DNA of 64,000 nucleotides from Hemileia vastatrix (GCA_030280995.1 JASXTE010000002.1:16021183-16085182), one strand, 5' to 3'; positions 22,976 to 34,129 are shown, counted from the first letter of the stretch. Translations and numbers: made by a program. The notes: a model not told the origin generated them from the letters alone.

Positions 22976-24062
22976 AATACTCTTACAGTTGCCTTTCTGT
23001 AAGCAGAATCCAAGGGAGTTGGATAAACTGAAGAAAACCCTGTCCCTTTAAGTAAATATGGGTTTACAATTAACTAAGCTAAAGTTTCTACTTGATATAA
23101 AATGACCTTTTGAACAGTTGAAAGTAACAGTTTAGAGATGTTGAATTGGTGTTCTTAAAGATAGGATGAAGAAATACAACAAAAAAGTTGTACTTAGAAA
23201 GTTATTTAAATGATTGAATATATATGTTTTTATAAAGTTTTCTTTTTTGTGAAAATATTTTATAAATGATTCCCTGAAGTTGAGACCTTTCTAATGATAC
23301 CCTATAAGTATATTTTTAAGTGTTGTTGTGTAATATTTATGAAGTGTTATATAAAAGTGTTATTTTTATAAGGGTATTACAAATTATGAAATGTTATGTA
23401 AAAGAATGATTGTTGGTTTTTGTTGTTAAGTTAGATGATTTTTATGACCTTTCTAATTTTGAGTCTGAAGGCTCTATATGAATATTTAAGTCACATGCCC
23501 TACTTTTCCCACCAGAGCATCCCAGAGCTTGTCCAGAGTATTCCAGAGTTTGCGTGGAGCTCATCCAGAGAATTCTGGAGCTTGTACAGACTTCCAGACT
23601 CAATTAGAACCTTAAAACCTTTATTAAAATTTAAAAAAAATTACAAATAATAGAGCTAATTCTCCTTTAAATACCCAACTAATTTTTGTAGTCCGTGCAG
23701 CTCTATTCATTTAATTAAAAATTATCAAATCTAAGTAAACTATAAAAAATAAAAAGTAATAAAAATTACTTTATAAGATTATTAAAAATATAAGAAAAAT
23801 ATTAAAAATTCCCAGAAATTTTTCAAAGGCTCTTGAGACTCCTAGATTTTATTTCCATGCAATTTTATTTTTATACCTGTATTTCTTGGCTGTTAAATAA
23901 TTGTTTCATTTTGACTTGTATAATTGACTTTAACAATATAACCATCCATTCTTTTAAAATAAAATTATACAAAATTAGATTAAACTTTCCAATCTATAAA
24001 ATGATCATTCTAATTCCATCTAAAAGTATTTCTGAGCTCAATAATATACTTTAGACCTCCTC
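22976..24062. mobile_element. Unclassified ~1.09-kb insertion in the helicase
   Basis: The helicase reads ...FRCAS on the left (to about 22968) and AAVDRHLQVIL on the right (from about 24064); CTTCAG and CCTCAG flank the extra DNA. It begins TGTAGAAATA. The length and single-copy state would fit a solo LTR, but no TG...CA ends or matching copy could be confirmed. A cluster of CCAGAG-type short repeats lies at 23512-23580. No coding region was recognised. Confidence 0.5.
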
Positions 24063-24335
24063 AGCGGCTGTGGATAGACATTTACAGGTTATCCTGAAAA
24101 ACAATCTTGCTTTTGGGGGAGTTGTTATGCTTTTTGTTGGTATGAATTTTTGACTAACATCTATCTATTAAAATATCTTTTTCATTAAATAGATAAGTAT
24201 ATATTTCTATTTCAATTTTCATACATATGTACTGATGCCAAAAAATATTCATTTCTTATAATTCTATGGCATTCTTCATGTGACTTTAGACAATGCCTTC
24301 CAGTCATACCAAAAGGCTCAAGAGGACAGATATTA
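24063..24335 (+). pseudogene. Helitron helicase fragments between inserts
   Basis: 24063-24135 reads SAAVDRHLQVILKNNLAFGG. After about 145 foreign bases, 24281-24335 reads GDFRQCLPVIPKGSRGQIL, the conserved motif downstream of Walker B. The small intervening block has no splice-like acceptor and may be a minor insertion. Continuity with 26213 onward is in frame. Confidence 0.85.
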
Positions 24336-26210
24336 GGGGGTGTCAAACATTACTATATACACCTGGAAGACTTCAGTCTAAAAACACCATTCCAAGATGC
24401 TATCATAAATTGATTACTTTGGGTTAGGCATGTCAAATATGAGGTCAAATACTTCCTACTCTTGCTCCATTTCCCCAACCACAATTCAGCCCACCAATAC
24501 ATATATTCCCCCAATTCACTGTGAATTAAATTTCTGTGTCCCCTCCCCCACATAATCCTGTATAATTTTTTCACCATTTGAATTACTGACTCAATTTTTT
24601 ATATTTTTGATTATATTACCTTGATCTTTGTTCTCAATTTTGTTTCTTCAGTTTAGCTACTCTACCATTTGAAATTCATTTCAAACTCATAAAAAGTCAA
24701 TGGAAGGCTTGGATTCTTGGTCTAAAAAAGACATTGAATGAAGCAAAAGCTTGGATTCTTGAATGAGCTGGAAAGCCTGTAAATTTTGAAGGTGTAGTGA
24801 GAACTCTTAAAAGTTTTATTGTTTAAACTTTTACTCCTGATCCTCCTGACACATGAGTTATATTTTTATTAATATGTGCACATCACAATGCTCTCATTCA
24901 ATAAAGCCATGATTTTCAACATAAGATTTAGTAAATTTGTGTGAGGGGCTCACTTTTGTAGTGGAAGAGACTAATGGTGAAAATTATGGATTTCATCAAT
25001 AATTTGTATCTCTGGCAGTTTCAAACTAATGTTAGAGGATCACTTTTGTAATGTGAGAGTCCCATTTTGCAAATTATGGATTAAATCCTTGATTTTCACC
25101 ATCTGAATTTGAAAATTAGTGCAAGAGGCACGCTTTTGGAGTAATAGAGTTCAATAATAAAGATTATGGATGAAATTCATTATTTGAACTATTGGCAGGA
25201 GCAAATCACTGTGAGAGGCTTGCTTTTGGAGTATAAGAGTTCAATAATGCAATTTATGGATGAAATCTAAAATTTGCACCATTGGCAGTGGAAAATCAGT
25301 GAAAGAGGTTTGATTTTTTAATTTAAGAGTTCAATAATGCAAACTATGGATAAAGTCTGTGATTTAAAACATGGGAAGCTGAAAACTAGTGTTTGGGGCT
25401 TGCTTTTGAAATGTAAGAGTTCAATGATGCAAATTATGGATGAAATCCATTATTTGCACCATTGGAAGTGGCAAATAAGTGCAAGAGGCTTACTTTTGGA
25501 GTATAAGTGTTCAATAATGCAAATTTTGGATGAAATCCTTAATTTTCACCAATGGAAGTGGCAAACCAGTGCAAGGGGCTCGCTTCTGGATTAAAAGAGT
25601 TCAATAATGCAAATTATGGATGAAATCTATGATTTTCACCATTGGAAATGGCAAATCAGTGTGAGAGGCTTGCTTTTAAAGTATAAGAGTTAAATCATGC
25701 AAATTATGGATAAAATCCATTATTTTCACCATTGGAATTTTCAAATTAATGTGGGAGGCTTGCTTTTGTAATCTAAGAGTCACTGTCATCAAAAATTTCA
25801 GGGGTAGGTAGATTTCCACAATGCACTACAGCAGCACAAGTGTAAGTCAGTAGACGAAATTTCCGCTATTTGAGTATTCCACTATGAAATTTTTATCAGA
25901 AGGGCCATGATGTTAGGGGTGACTTATAGCTTGCTACACAGTGTACTGTGCATATAAGAATGGGTGCCTAAGAATTAGGTGAATAAAAATTTTAAGGTAT
26001 GGGTGTGTGTGTACCTAATGCTGACTAATCAAGTTAAGGGGAAGAAATTCTTGAGGGTCTTGGATGTACCCAACAGATGGCGTGTGTAGGGATAAGCATG
26101 CTGTTGAAGTATACCAGTTAATGGGGTATGTAATTTGAATTAAAATGACTTACTTGGTACCTTTTTTGAGGCTTGCTTGAATGGTGTATATGATAATGTT
26201 TGACACCCCC
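24336..26210. mobile_element. TA-flanked DNA element, 1875 bp, TIR GGGGGTGTCAAAC
   Basis: It starts GGGGGTGTCAAACATTACTA and ends with the inverted form ...GATAATGTTTGACACCCCC; TA lies on both sides. Removing it and one TA restores the helicase frame from GQIL straight into FSSTLIQS, so the boundaries are exact. The interior holds a 90-bp minisatellite and no transposase. Related ends occur at 50750-50998 and 52553-52903. The superfamily is uncertain; TA duplication favours Tc1/mariner. Confidence 0.85.
24940..25800. repeat. Minisatellite, exact 90-bp period, about 9-10 copies
   Basis: The block GAGGCTTGCTTTTGGA-like sequence returns at 24951, 25041, 25131, 25221, 25311, 25401, 25491, 25581, 25671 and 25761, with no change in spacing although the units differ by many substitutions. 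The common unit also holds AGTTCAATAATGCAAATTATGG. As 90 is 30 codons, a frame can run through several units, but no protein function is implied. Confidence 0.92.
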
Positions 26211-26212
26211 TA

Positions 26213-27153
26213 TTTTCTTCAACTCTAATTCAAAGCACTATCTGTCCTAAAGTTAAAAAACTCCACCTGGCCATTAACATGAGGCTTTGGCAGACAGGAA
26301 TGAATGAAGAGAAAGTACAAGATGCTGCCCATTTTTCTAAGTGTATCCTTTAAATTGTTGAAGGAAGAACACCAAATCCAGATTTGGTGGTATCTTTTCT
26401 AAACACTGTGTTTCCACTGGGTCTGATGGGTTGAAAGAGTTGTTCACTGTGGTATAACCTGGAAGAAATTATTTGGACAACTGTGATGAAGTCTCCTTGC
26501 TCAGGTACTTAAAAAGTAGGTTCATCCTGGCTGTAAAAAATGTGGATGTAGAAAAAGTTAACAAATTGTTTCTGAATATCTTACCAGGAAGAATCTCAAT
26601 TTTTAATAGTGCTGATCAAGACATAGCTGATGATGGATCACCAAACAATCTATTTCCAATTGAGTACTTAAACACCATCAATCCATCAGGTTTTTCTATA
26701 TACTCTTTATCACCAAAGAAGGGTTTCCCAATCATGTTACTTTGTAACCTTAAACCAGCTGCAGGTTTATTTAATGGAACCAGGCTGGTGGTTACACAGA
26801 TTGAAAGAAATGTGATATAAGCATGTATAATCTCTGGACCATATGAAGGAAGTCAGTTGTTTATCCCTAGGATCACATTGGAGAGTTCACCCAATTCTGG
26901 TCTTCCTTTCACACTGCACAGATTTCAGCCACCTATTATATTAGCTTATGGTATGAAAATCAACAAGGCCCAATTTCAGTCTTTAGAAATTGTAGCTATT
27001 AACCTGGAATCACCAGTTTTTGCACATGGTCAGTTATATGTAGCACTTTCAAGTGCAAAGTACAGTGGAAATGTCCATGTACTTTTACCAGAGAAAGCTG
27101 AAGGAAGGGAAGTAAATTCTGTACACAAAGATGTACTGAATAATAGTATTTAA
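26213..27153 (+). pseudogene. Helitron Pif1-like helicase, C-terminal motifs
   Basis: The segment continues the fragment at 24335. Conserved blocks: NMRL (about 26280); DVEKVNKLFLNILPG; EYLNTINPSGF; LSPKKGFPIMLLCNL.P..GLFNGTRLVV; FIPRITL; and FTLHRFQPPI.LAYGMKINKAQFQSL with VFAHGQLYVALS. The run from 26473 to 27153 has only one stop (26818-26820), so this is the best-preserved part. The stop at 27151-27153 is near the expected protein end. Confidence 0.9.
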
Positions 27154-27240
27154 TAGTTATTGTGAAAGGGAGGGAGGGTAATAAAAATAATACACATATA
27201 TTGACCTTTAGCCTGGATGCCATCCAAGGCTAAAATCACT

Positions 27241-27620
27241 CACATCTGGGACCAAAGTCTGGATGTATAATCATGTCAATCATGCATATTCTACACTGCT
27301 ATAACATAAATCCAGACATTTGTTCCAGGTGTGTAATCATACCAATCATGCATATTCAACACAATTATAACAAACATCTATGCCAAAGGTCTGGATGTGT
27401 AATCATGCCAATCATGCATATTGCAAAAATTTATGAGTAACATCCAGGCCAAAGGTCCGGATGTATAATCATTCCAATAATTCATAATCAAAACAGTTAT
27501 GACAAACATCCAAGCCAAAGGTCCAGATATATTATCTTTCCAATTATGCATATTCAACACAGTTATGAAAAACATACAGGCCAAAGGTCTGGATGTATAA
27601 TGAATCTTACCATATGATGT
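27241..27620. repeat. Minisatellite, 66-bp unit, about 5.5 copies
   Basis: CCAAAGGTC(T/C)GGATGTATAAT recurs every 66 bases (about 27383, 27449, 27515, 27581, with two weaker units before). Each unit contains CCAATCATGCATATTCAACA. It starts 90 bases after the helicase stop and may belong to the Helitron 3' region. Confidence 0.85.
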
Positions 27621-27931
27621 GTGTGCCAGGATTCTGACTGTCTACATAGAAGACAGGTAGAAGGCTCTTTTAGCATGAAATGATTGAAAAATGAAGTATT
27701 CCCAATGACTTTGGTAGATTCTGATTACCACTTAGGAGTATGTTTGAGTTTTTTACAAGTAGAGATTCTTGAATGTAGATTTATTTACTCATGATAGAGG
27801 GTGAGCACAGCTTGCAAGGTTCCACTTGGTGGGTTGCTCTCAATTGTATTGTTGAATATTTAAACCTTAGTTTCTATATGTTCCATATTGTCTATCCTTC
27901 TGTTATAAGCTCAGTTACTTTTCTTCTCTTA

Positions 27932-28998
27932 GAGCATGTACAATTGTCCATCAATTTAGCCAAATTATGCAACTTTTTGGCATTAATTTGTCATTTTAGT
28001 TCCAATCATCACTTGTGCTAATGTTCATCAAAAAATTATCTTTATAAATACAAATTGCATAATTGATGATAATAGAGGATAATTGACCACCATATGATCT
28101 TAACACCACAGGACATAAAGCTCTTATGTGTTTTTTACCCCTTTTAGGTTTTCATTTATGTCCTTTATGTTACTTTCTGTATGTCTCTGACTCACCTTTA
28201 TTTTAACTCAAATTAATCTCAACTTCTTTGGTTTTCAATGCCATGCCTACAACATAATCATCAGGCACAAAATTCAGTTTCAATATGTTTCATGACTCAT
28301 TCAGATTTTTAAGCAATCAGATTGCTTCAAACGTGACTGAAGTTGTCACAAGACTTTGAAAGGGTACACATTTCATAATACTGAATCCATAGAGCTATTC
28401 AGATTCAAATTCAGAGAAAACCCGAGAAAGATATGGTCATTATTGATAGAAAATCTCATGTGGCACTGATAAAGCCATATCTCAGTCAATATCGAGCCAA
28501 TGTTGAATTGGATTAGTTCAACATCCAATTTGCACAGCATCTTCAATCAAAGAAAATGAATATGTGAGGTCCTGTATCCTGTTAAATTCAGTTGGATTGA
28601 TGTTATTTGGCATGAAAAATAGCTAATTTCCATTAGCTATTTGACTGATTGCATGTGAGGTAGGATTAATTCAATATCTTTTGCATAATTGTGAAAAGAT
28701 TCCCATGATTTAGTGCACTAAAATATAATTCAATATGCATTAATTCAAACTGCATTTTCATACACTTTGTATGAGATGCAACACACATGAAGAGTAGATA
28801 TTGCATGACGGTAGGAAAAAGAGCATGAGATATAAGGAGTTAATGTTGCATGGCTGAAGAACTTCACATCTAGTGCCAATTAGCAAAGGAAAAATGAATA
28901 CTAATTTGTGTGACTGTGGAAAAAGGCCAATTAGTCTATTTTTTTAATGTTTCACAAAATTTGTTAATGTAATTTTTAATGCATGATTGTACATGCTC
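27932..28998 (+). mobile_element. Harbinger-like non-autonomous element, copy 1, TSD TTA
   Basis: It runs from GAGCATGTACAATTGTCC to GATTGTACATGCTC, with TTA on both sides (27929-27931, 28999-29001). A TWA 3-bp duplication plus GAGCAT-type ends fits PIF/Harbinger (Tourist-like). It is 1067 bp with no coding region. Copy 2 at 29160 is in the opposite orientation. Confidence 0.82.
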
Positions 28999-30247
28999 TT
29001 ATGTAACTTCCATATGTTCCACCTTTTTCTATCCTTCTGTTATAAGCTCTGCTACTAATATTCTCTTATCTCTCTCTTCATATATTACTATAATAGTTAA
29101 ACTACCTACCTTATCTACTAATGTTCCACCATAAATATCCTATCTTCCTACCTCTCTAAGAGCATGTACAATCATGCATTAAAAATTACATTAGCAAATG
29201 TTGTGCAACATTAAAAAATTAGGCTAATTGGCCTTTTTCCACAGTCACACAAATTAGTATTCATTTTGCCTTTGCTAATTGGCACATAATGAAGAGTTTT
29301 GCAGCTATGCAACATTAACTCCTTATGTCTCATGCTCTTTTGCCTACCGTCATGCAATATCTACTCTTCATGTGTGTTGCATCTCATACAAAGTGTATGA
29401 AAATGCAGTTTGAATTAATACATATTGAATTATATTTTAGTGCACACAATCATGGGAATCTCTTTCACAATTATGCAAAAGATATTGAATTAATCCTACC
29501 TCACATACAATCAGTCAAATAGCTAATGGAAATTAGCTATTTTTCATGCCAAATAACATCAATCCAACTGAATGTAACAGGATACAGGACCTCACATTAT
29601 CTTTTATGCATTTAGCATCACATATTCATTTTCTTTGATTGAAGATGCTGTGAAAATTGGATGTTGAACTAATCCAATTCAACATTGGCTTGATATTGAC
29701 TGAGATATGGCTATATCAGTGCCACATGAGATTTTCTATCAATAATGACCATATCTTGCTCGATTTTGCTCTGAATTTGAATCTGACTAGCTCTATGGAT
29801 TCATTATTATGAAATGTGTACCCTTTCAAAGTCTTGAGACAACTTCAGTCACATTTGAAGCAATCTGATTGCTTAAAAAATCTGAATGAGTCATGAAACA
29901 TGTTGAAACTGAATTTTGTGCCTGATGATTATGTTGTAGGCATGGCATTGAAAACCAAAGAAGTTGAGATTAATTTGAGTTAAAATAAAGGTGAGTCAGA
30001 GACATACAGAAAGTAACATAAAGGACATAAATGAAAACCAAAAAGGGATAAAAAACACATAAGAACCTTATGTCCTGTGGTGTTAAGATCATATGGTGCT
30101 CAATTATCCTCTATTATCATCAATTATGCAATTTGTATTTATAAAGATAATTTTTTGATGAACATTAGCACAAGTGATGACTGGAACTAAAATGGCAAAT
30201 TAATGCAAAAAAGTTGCATAATTTGGCTAAATTGATGGACAATTGTA

Positions 30248-31127
30248 CAGCACCCCGCAAGAAGTCCTCATGATTTTGATTTGCTAAAAAACAACCTAAA
30301 TAATGATTCATTCTCAACATTGCAACTCACTTTATGGCTCTTCTAAGTCTGTAGATTACATTTTTGGAGCCAGAACTTGTGTTACTCCAGCAGTTTTTTT
30401 TATAAATTTGAGTTTTCAGAAAAATGAAAGAGAATGAATTAAGAATGAGACATCCCACAAGGGTAAGAATGCCTTATAACAAAAGATAGACACACATGAT
30501 AATGATTTGAAACCATAAACTGACAAAAATAATATGAAAATGAGGTGAAAAAAATTATTTTTGGATGAGGGCCACCAGGGGTCATCAGCAAAAAGATAGC
30601 CATTTGAGTGGGTTATATTATAAATAAAAGTCTTAGAAGGACATTTAGAAACCATCTATTTGTTTTTCTGTTAAAACCGATGAGGTTTCGTGAATTTTGG
30701 TTGTTTTAGATGGTGGCAAAAAATGACAAGGGGGGTTGGGCATGAAATCACAACAACTTTGAGGCTCAATATATAGGTTGAGGAAAGGGTCATTAGGTCA
30801 TATTTAGCTTCATTTTAAAGTTTAGAGGCAGGAGAGCGTTATTTGCCACTCCAATCTTGATATTGAGGACTAGTATCCTATCCACAGCCCTTTCCATTTG
30901 TAGAAAAATGAGAAAAAACAACTTGAATTTTGTCAGCATCTAAATCAATAAAGCTTGAGAGAAATGAGAAAAGAACTGCATCATATTATATATGATAAGC
31001 CAATTAGTCATATTATGAGGATAATCAAGTGGTTTGGGGAGACGATAGTGCTGGAGAATGAGATGAGGTGGTGGTTGCTGGAAGGTCCTATGCATAAAAA
31101 ATCGTGAGGACTTCTTGTGGGGTACTG
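30248..31127. mobile_element. Tc1/mariner-type element 1, 880 bp, no transposase seen
   Basis: The left end CAGCACCCCGCAAGAAGTCC matches the inverted right end GGACTTCTTGTGGGGTACTG, with TA on both sides. It contains no recognisable transposase frame on either strand and is taken as a non-autonomous member. Confidence 0.8.
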
Positions 31128-31129
31128 TA

Positions 31130-31903
31130 CAGTGGCCTGTAACAAGTCTGCAACCAAAATTCATTTTTGAAACTTGCATATCACCCGCATCCTCCAGGCT
31201 CCAATTCACACCACCGGCACAACTTCCATTCATCAACAATCTTATTCTTTTATGGTAATGTATTTTTTTATCCATTTAAGTAAATTTTATTTATCTCTAT
31301 TATTACTGTTTGTCTTATGTTCCAAAATCTTCTTAGATGTCAAGAGATGGGGCACGAAATACACAACTGTCACAGGAAGTACAATGACAAATTCTTGGCC
31401 TTTTTAAAGGGGAGGTTCTGAATCAGAAAATATGTAAAAATTTTAATATACCCCACTCAACTGTCTCTACCTTGCTTAAGCATTTTAAGGAAACTGGAAC
31501 AATTGAAGCTGCTCCCTGTTTTGGCCGTCCACCTAAACTCAGCTTGCGAGATCTTTGACAACTGTCTGGAGTTGTCAGCAGCAATTGAAAAGAGAAACTT
31601 TGTGTCATTTCTGACTCTCTAACAACTCAAGCTTCACCTTCCACTATTCGTAAAAGTATTCATGGTCTTCGGTTTCACAAATGTGTTGCAGCAAGGAAAC
31701 CATATGTAAATGAAATCCACAAGGCAAAACTGCTTCAATTTTCTTGTAATCATGCTTTGAGGGCTGCTTTTTTGTATTTATAATATGTTAGATCGATTTA
31801 AAACATGCTTTTACACCAGAATACAAAAAATAAAAATTTTCTGAAATTTATTGAGAGAGTAGTGTTAAAAAAATACTGGTCGCAGACTTGTTACAGGCCA
31901 CTG
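31130..31903 (+). mobile_element. Tc1/mariner-type element 2, 774 bp, internally deleted
   Basis: TIR CAGTGGCCTGTAACAAGTCT / AGACTTGTTACAGGCCACTG. TA separates it from element 1 (31128-31129) and from element 3 (31904-31905). It retains the N-terminal DNA-binding part of a transposase but has lost the catalytic domain. Confidence 0.9.
31338..31770 (+). pseudogene. Tc1 transposase remnant, helix-turn-helix part only
   Basis: Readable blocks are GEVLNQKICKNFNIPHSTVS, LLKHFKETGTIEAAPCFGRP and PKLSLRDL, typical of the paired-type HTH and GRPP linker of Tc1 transposases. Stops interrupt what follows, and a weak ARKPYVNEIHKAKLLQF-like piece ends it at about 31745. The DDE catalytic region is absent, so it cannot cut DNA. 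Confidence 0.85.
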
Positions 31904-31905
31904 TA

Positions 31906-33484
31906 CAGTGGGCGGAAGGGTATGATTGTCACTTTTCAACTTTAAATTTAAGATAAAAAAAACGTTTGATCAACACAAAATTTTAATTCAAAATCATTTA
32001 GAAGCCATAGATTCATAATCTCGACTCAAAAAACAAAAAGACAGCATGATTTTTTAATAATATTTTTTTTTTTAAAAAGTGGAATTTTGAGCTCAAGAAC
32101 AAAAAATATTATGATAATGAGACAAGCACTATCAGATAGAGAGACAGGAGTTTAGTGGTATTCAAAAAAAGAATGGTAAAAAAAATTTTTTTTGAGTGAA
32201 AAAATCAAAATTTTGTTGAGGAGTCACCAGTGTGTGGATCCTCCAGATTCAGCAATGACAGCTTGGATTCGTGAAGGCATGGAGGCTAAAATCTTTTCAA
32301 GAAAAATATTTGAAATACTATCCCAAGCACAGTGCAAAGATAATCCTAATTCTTGGGTATTTTGGGGCTGGAAGTTGGTGTGAACATTGGCCTTCATTTC
32401 TCTCCAAACGTGCTCAATTGGATTGAGGTCGGGAGATTGTGGAGGCCAATCTTCAATCTTTGGGAGGTTGACTCATGCACGAAACTAGCATTATTTTTTA
32501 GATTTATGTACGGGGGCATTGTCCTCCATCAATATTAATTGCTTGTGAGGATCCACTTTTTCAAGGAATGGGAGGAGTTTGCCACAATAAACATTTTCAA
32601 TAAAATGGCTTGATGTTTTTTGTCTTGCTGGCAAAATGACTAGTGGGCCTTTAGCTGTATTGAAAAAAGAACCCCATACCATAATACTAGAACGCCCGCT
32701 CTTGAATGTTGGCTGGAGGCATGATTTTTTAAACTTTTCGTTTCTGTGTCGCCACACCAAAGTTGGTCTAACCGGCTTGCGAAGCTCAAATGAACACTCG
32801 TTAGTCCACAAAATGTGTCTCCAACCATTGACTGTCCAGTTTTTGTGCTCTAGTGCAAATTTTAAGTGCTTCTGAATATGTATGGAGCTGAGATAAGGCT
32901 TCTTTACAGCCACATAAGACCCAAAACCAAGTTGATGAAGATATTTCCGAAGTGTTCTAATTGAAATTTGCTTTGTCATTAAGCTAGAAATTTATTTTAA
33001 GGTTGCTCAGGGGTGAGATGAAGTAATCCGAGAAAGTTCTCGTAGATCCCGAGGTGTAAGTTTTGGTGGGCCACCACTTTTAGGGGCAATCTCTACTGTC
33101 CCCTCCAAGTTCCACTTTTTAAGTATTGAGTTAATAGTAGTACAAGGAACTTCCATTTGGTGGGATATTTGAGTTGGTTTGAGTCCTTTGGCTGCCAGTG
33201 AGACTATCCATTTGGGTTGAGTGGCGAGGTTTTGTTGCTCCAGATCTGGCCATATCTAGAGCAAATCATAAAAAAAGTGAGGTTTTTTTGTCAATTTCTA
33301 TAAAATCCAAATTAGACCAAAGTGTAAAAAAGAACTTACCTTATGATAAAGAGAGAGACAGAATTAAAATAAAACAGCAGAAAATTGAGAGCTGCTGAGG
33401 TAATGGTGGTAAGAGGTAAGTTTGAAAAATGAGTGAGAAAATTAAAAATGCATGCAAGTGACGATGATACCCTTCCGCCCACTG
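31906..33484 (-). mobile_element. Tc1/mariner-type element 3, 1579 bp, near full length
   Basis: TIR CAGTGGGCGGAAGGGTATGA is inverted at the right end (CCCTTCCGCCCACTG), with TA at 31904-31905 and 33485-33486. The length and the single transposase region on the minus strand suit an autonomous Tc1 element that has since been disabled. Confidence 0.92.
32197..33255 (-). pseudogene. Tc1 transposase with lost catalytic Asp and several stops
   Basis: The minus-strand order is: HTH region (LKPTQISHQMEVPCTTINS, frame-shifted from the ATG near 33252), GGPPKLTPRDLRELSRITS, then an open 163-codon stretch (32979-32491) with ILWTNECSFEL, GRSSIMVWGSF and LILMEDNAPVH, then PPQSPDLNPIEHVW after a stop. In the family the first catalytic residue is Asp in WTDE; here it is Asn. 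The second Asp (EDN) and the Glu (PIEHVW, 34 residues on) are kept. The DD34E spacing is right, but the enzyme is dead by this substitution and by stops. Confidence 0.9.
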
Positions 33485-33959
33485 TACATGCTCTAAACCT
33501 GTTACTTACTATTATATAAGGTGTATGCCACACTCAATATTTTCGGCATCTACCTTAACTTTTCTTTGCCATTAACACTAATTGTCCTTTGCCGTCTCAC
33601 ATTATCTTTTCTTTCCTTTGTCTAATCACTTACTCTCAGTTATTTCTTCATCATCCCAAGTCCTCTGTCCTAGTCTTCGTGCTACTCTTTATTGTCCTTG
33701 TCCAAACTTTACTGACCGAGTTTGTCCAACTATACTCAGCTTTACATGTATGACAAAGAGAACTGCACTTCAGATTTGCAGTGTTGAGAGCAGCCCATCT
33801 AGAAAAAGAAACAAAAAGAAAAAACACAATTGATTTTGATTTGCTCATACTCCTGATAATGTTCTTTGCAAGGTGAGTTAAATTGTGATTATATTTGCTT
33901 GTAAGAAGGTTTGCCGGTTGGATGTGATGAGAACTCAGGTTGCTCACTGATGTAGACCC

Positions 33960-34070
33960 TGTTGAATACTCAACTGCGCCGCAGCAGCATGTATATAATG
34001 ACCAAATACTATAATGAAATAAAGCATTGATTTCCAATCTTAAACTACCACTAGCGCACAGAAGCCAATA
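33960..34070 (+). repeat. Copia 5' LTR, 111 bp
   Basis: It is identical to 39162-39272. GTATATAATG (33991-34000) can serve as a TATA box and AATAAA (34018-34023) as a polyadenylation signal, a compact promoter/terminator unit. Confidence 0.95.
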
Positions 34071-34083
34071 GGTTATGGGCCCC
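34071..34083 (+). promoter_or_regulatory. Primer-binding site, half initiator-tRNA type
   Basis: GGTTATGGGCCCC starts right after the LTR. Instead of matching a tRNA 3' end it is complementary to the anticodon stem-loop of initiator Met tRNA (GGGCCCATAACC), as in Drosophila copia and Ty5, which prime from a cleaved half-tRNA. The motif is seen directly; the priming mode is inferred from those elements. Confidence 0.75.
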
Positions 34084-34129
34084 TAAAAGATTTTCCCGCA
34101 AACTAGTTCTCAATCCGTTATCCATCCTT

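Larger units (their letters stand above)
15480..27160 (+). mobile_element. Fossil Helitron (Rep-helicase), broken by nested insertions
   Basis: Fragments of one long Rep/helicase protein occur in the correct order on the plus strand: N-terminal Cys-His region (15.6 kb), HUH nuclease region (21.0-21.8 kb), then helicase motifs (22.7, 24.1, 24.3 and 26.2-27.15 kb). Many stops and frameshifts show that it is dead. Insertions at 16672-20540, 22976-24062 and 24336-26210 account for the gaps. The expected TC start and CTRR hairpin end were not located, so the outer limits are approximate. Confidence 0.85.
29160..33493 (-). mobile_element. Harbinger-like element, copy 2 (inverted), split by Tc1 cluster, TSD TAA
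   Basis: It begins GAGCATGTACAATCATGC and matches copy 1 in reverse complement through to GGACAATTGTA at 30247. The last seven bases (CATGCTC, 33487-33493) lie beyond three Tc1-type elements. TAA flanks at 29157-29159 and 33494-33496. Without the inserts it is about 1.1 kb. Together with copy 1 it forms an inverted repeat over about 1.05 kb separated by 161 bases. Confidence 0.82.

Noticed and set aside
28000..30240. CRISPR-like or other direct-repeat array
   Set aside because: All repeats here are explained by the inverted pair of Harbinger-like elements; the genome is eukaryotic in structure.
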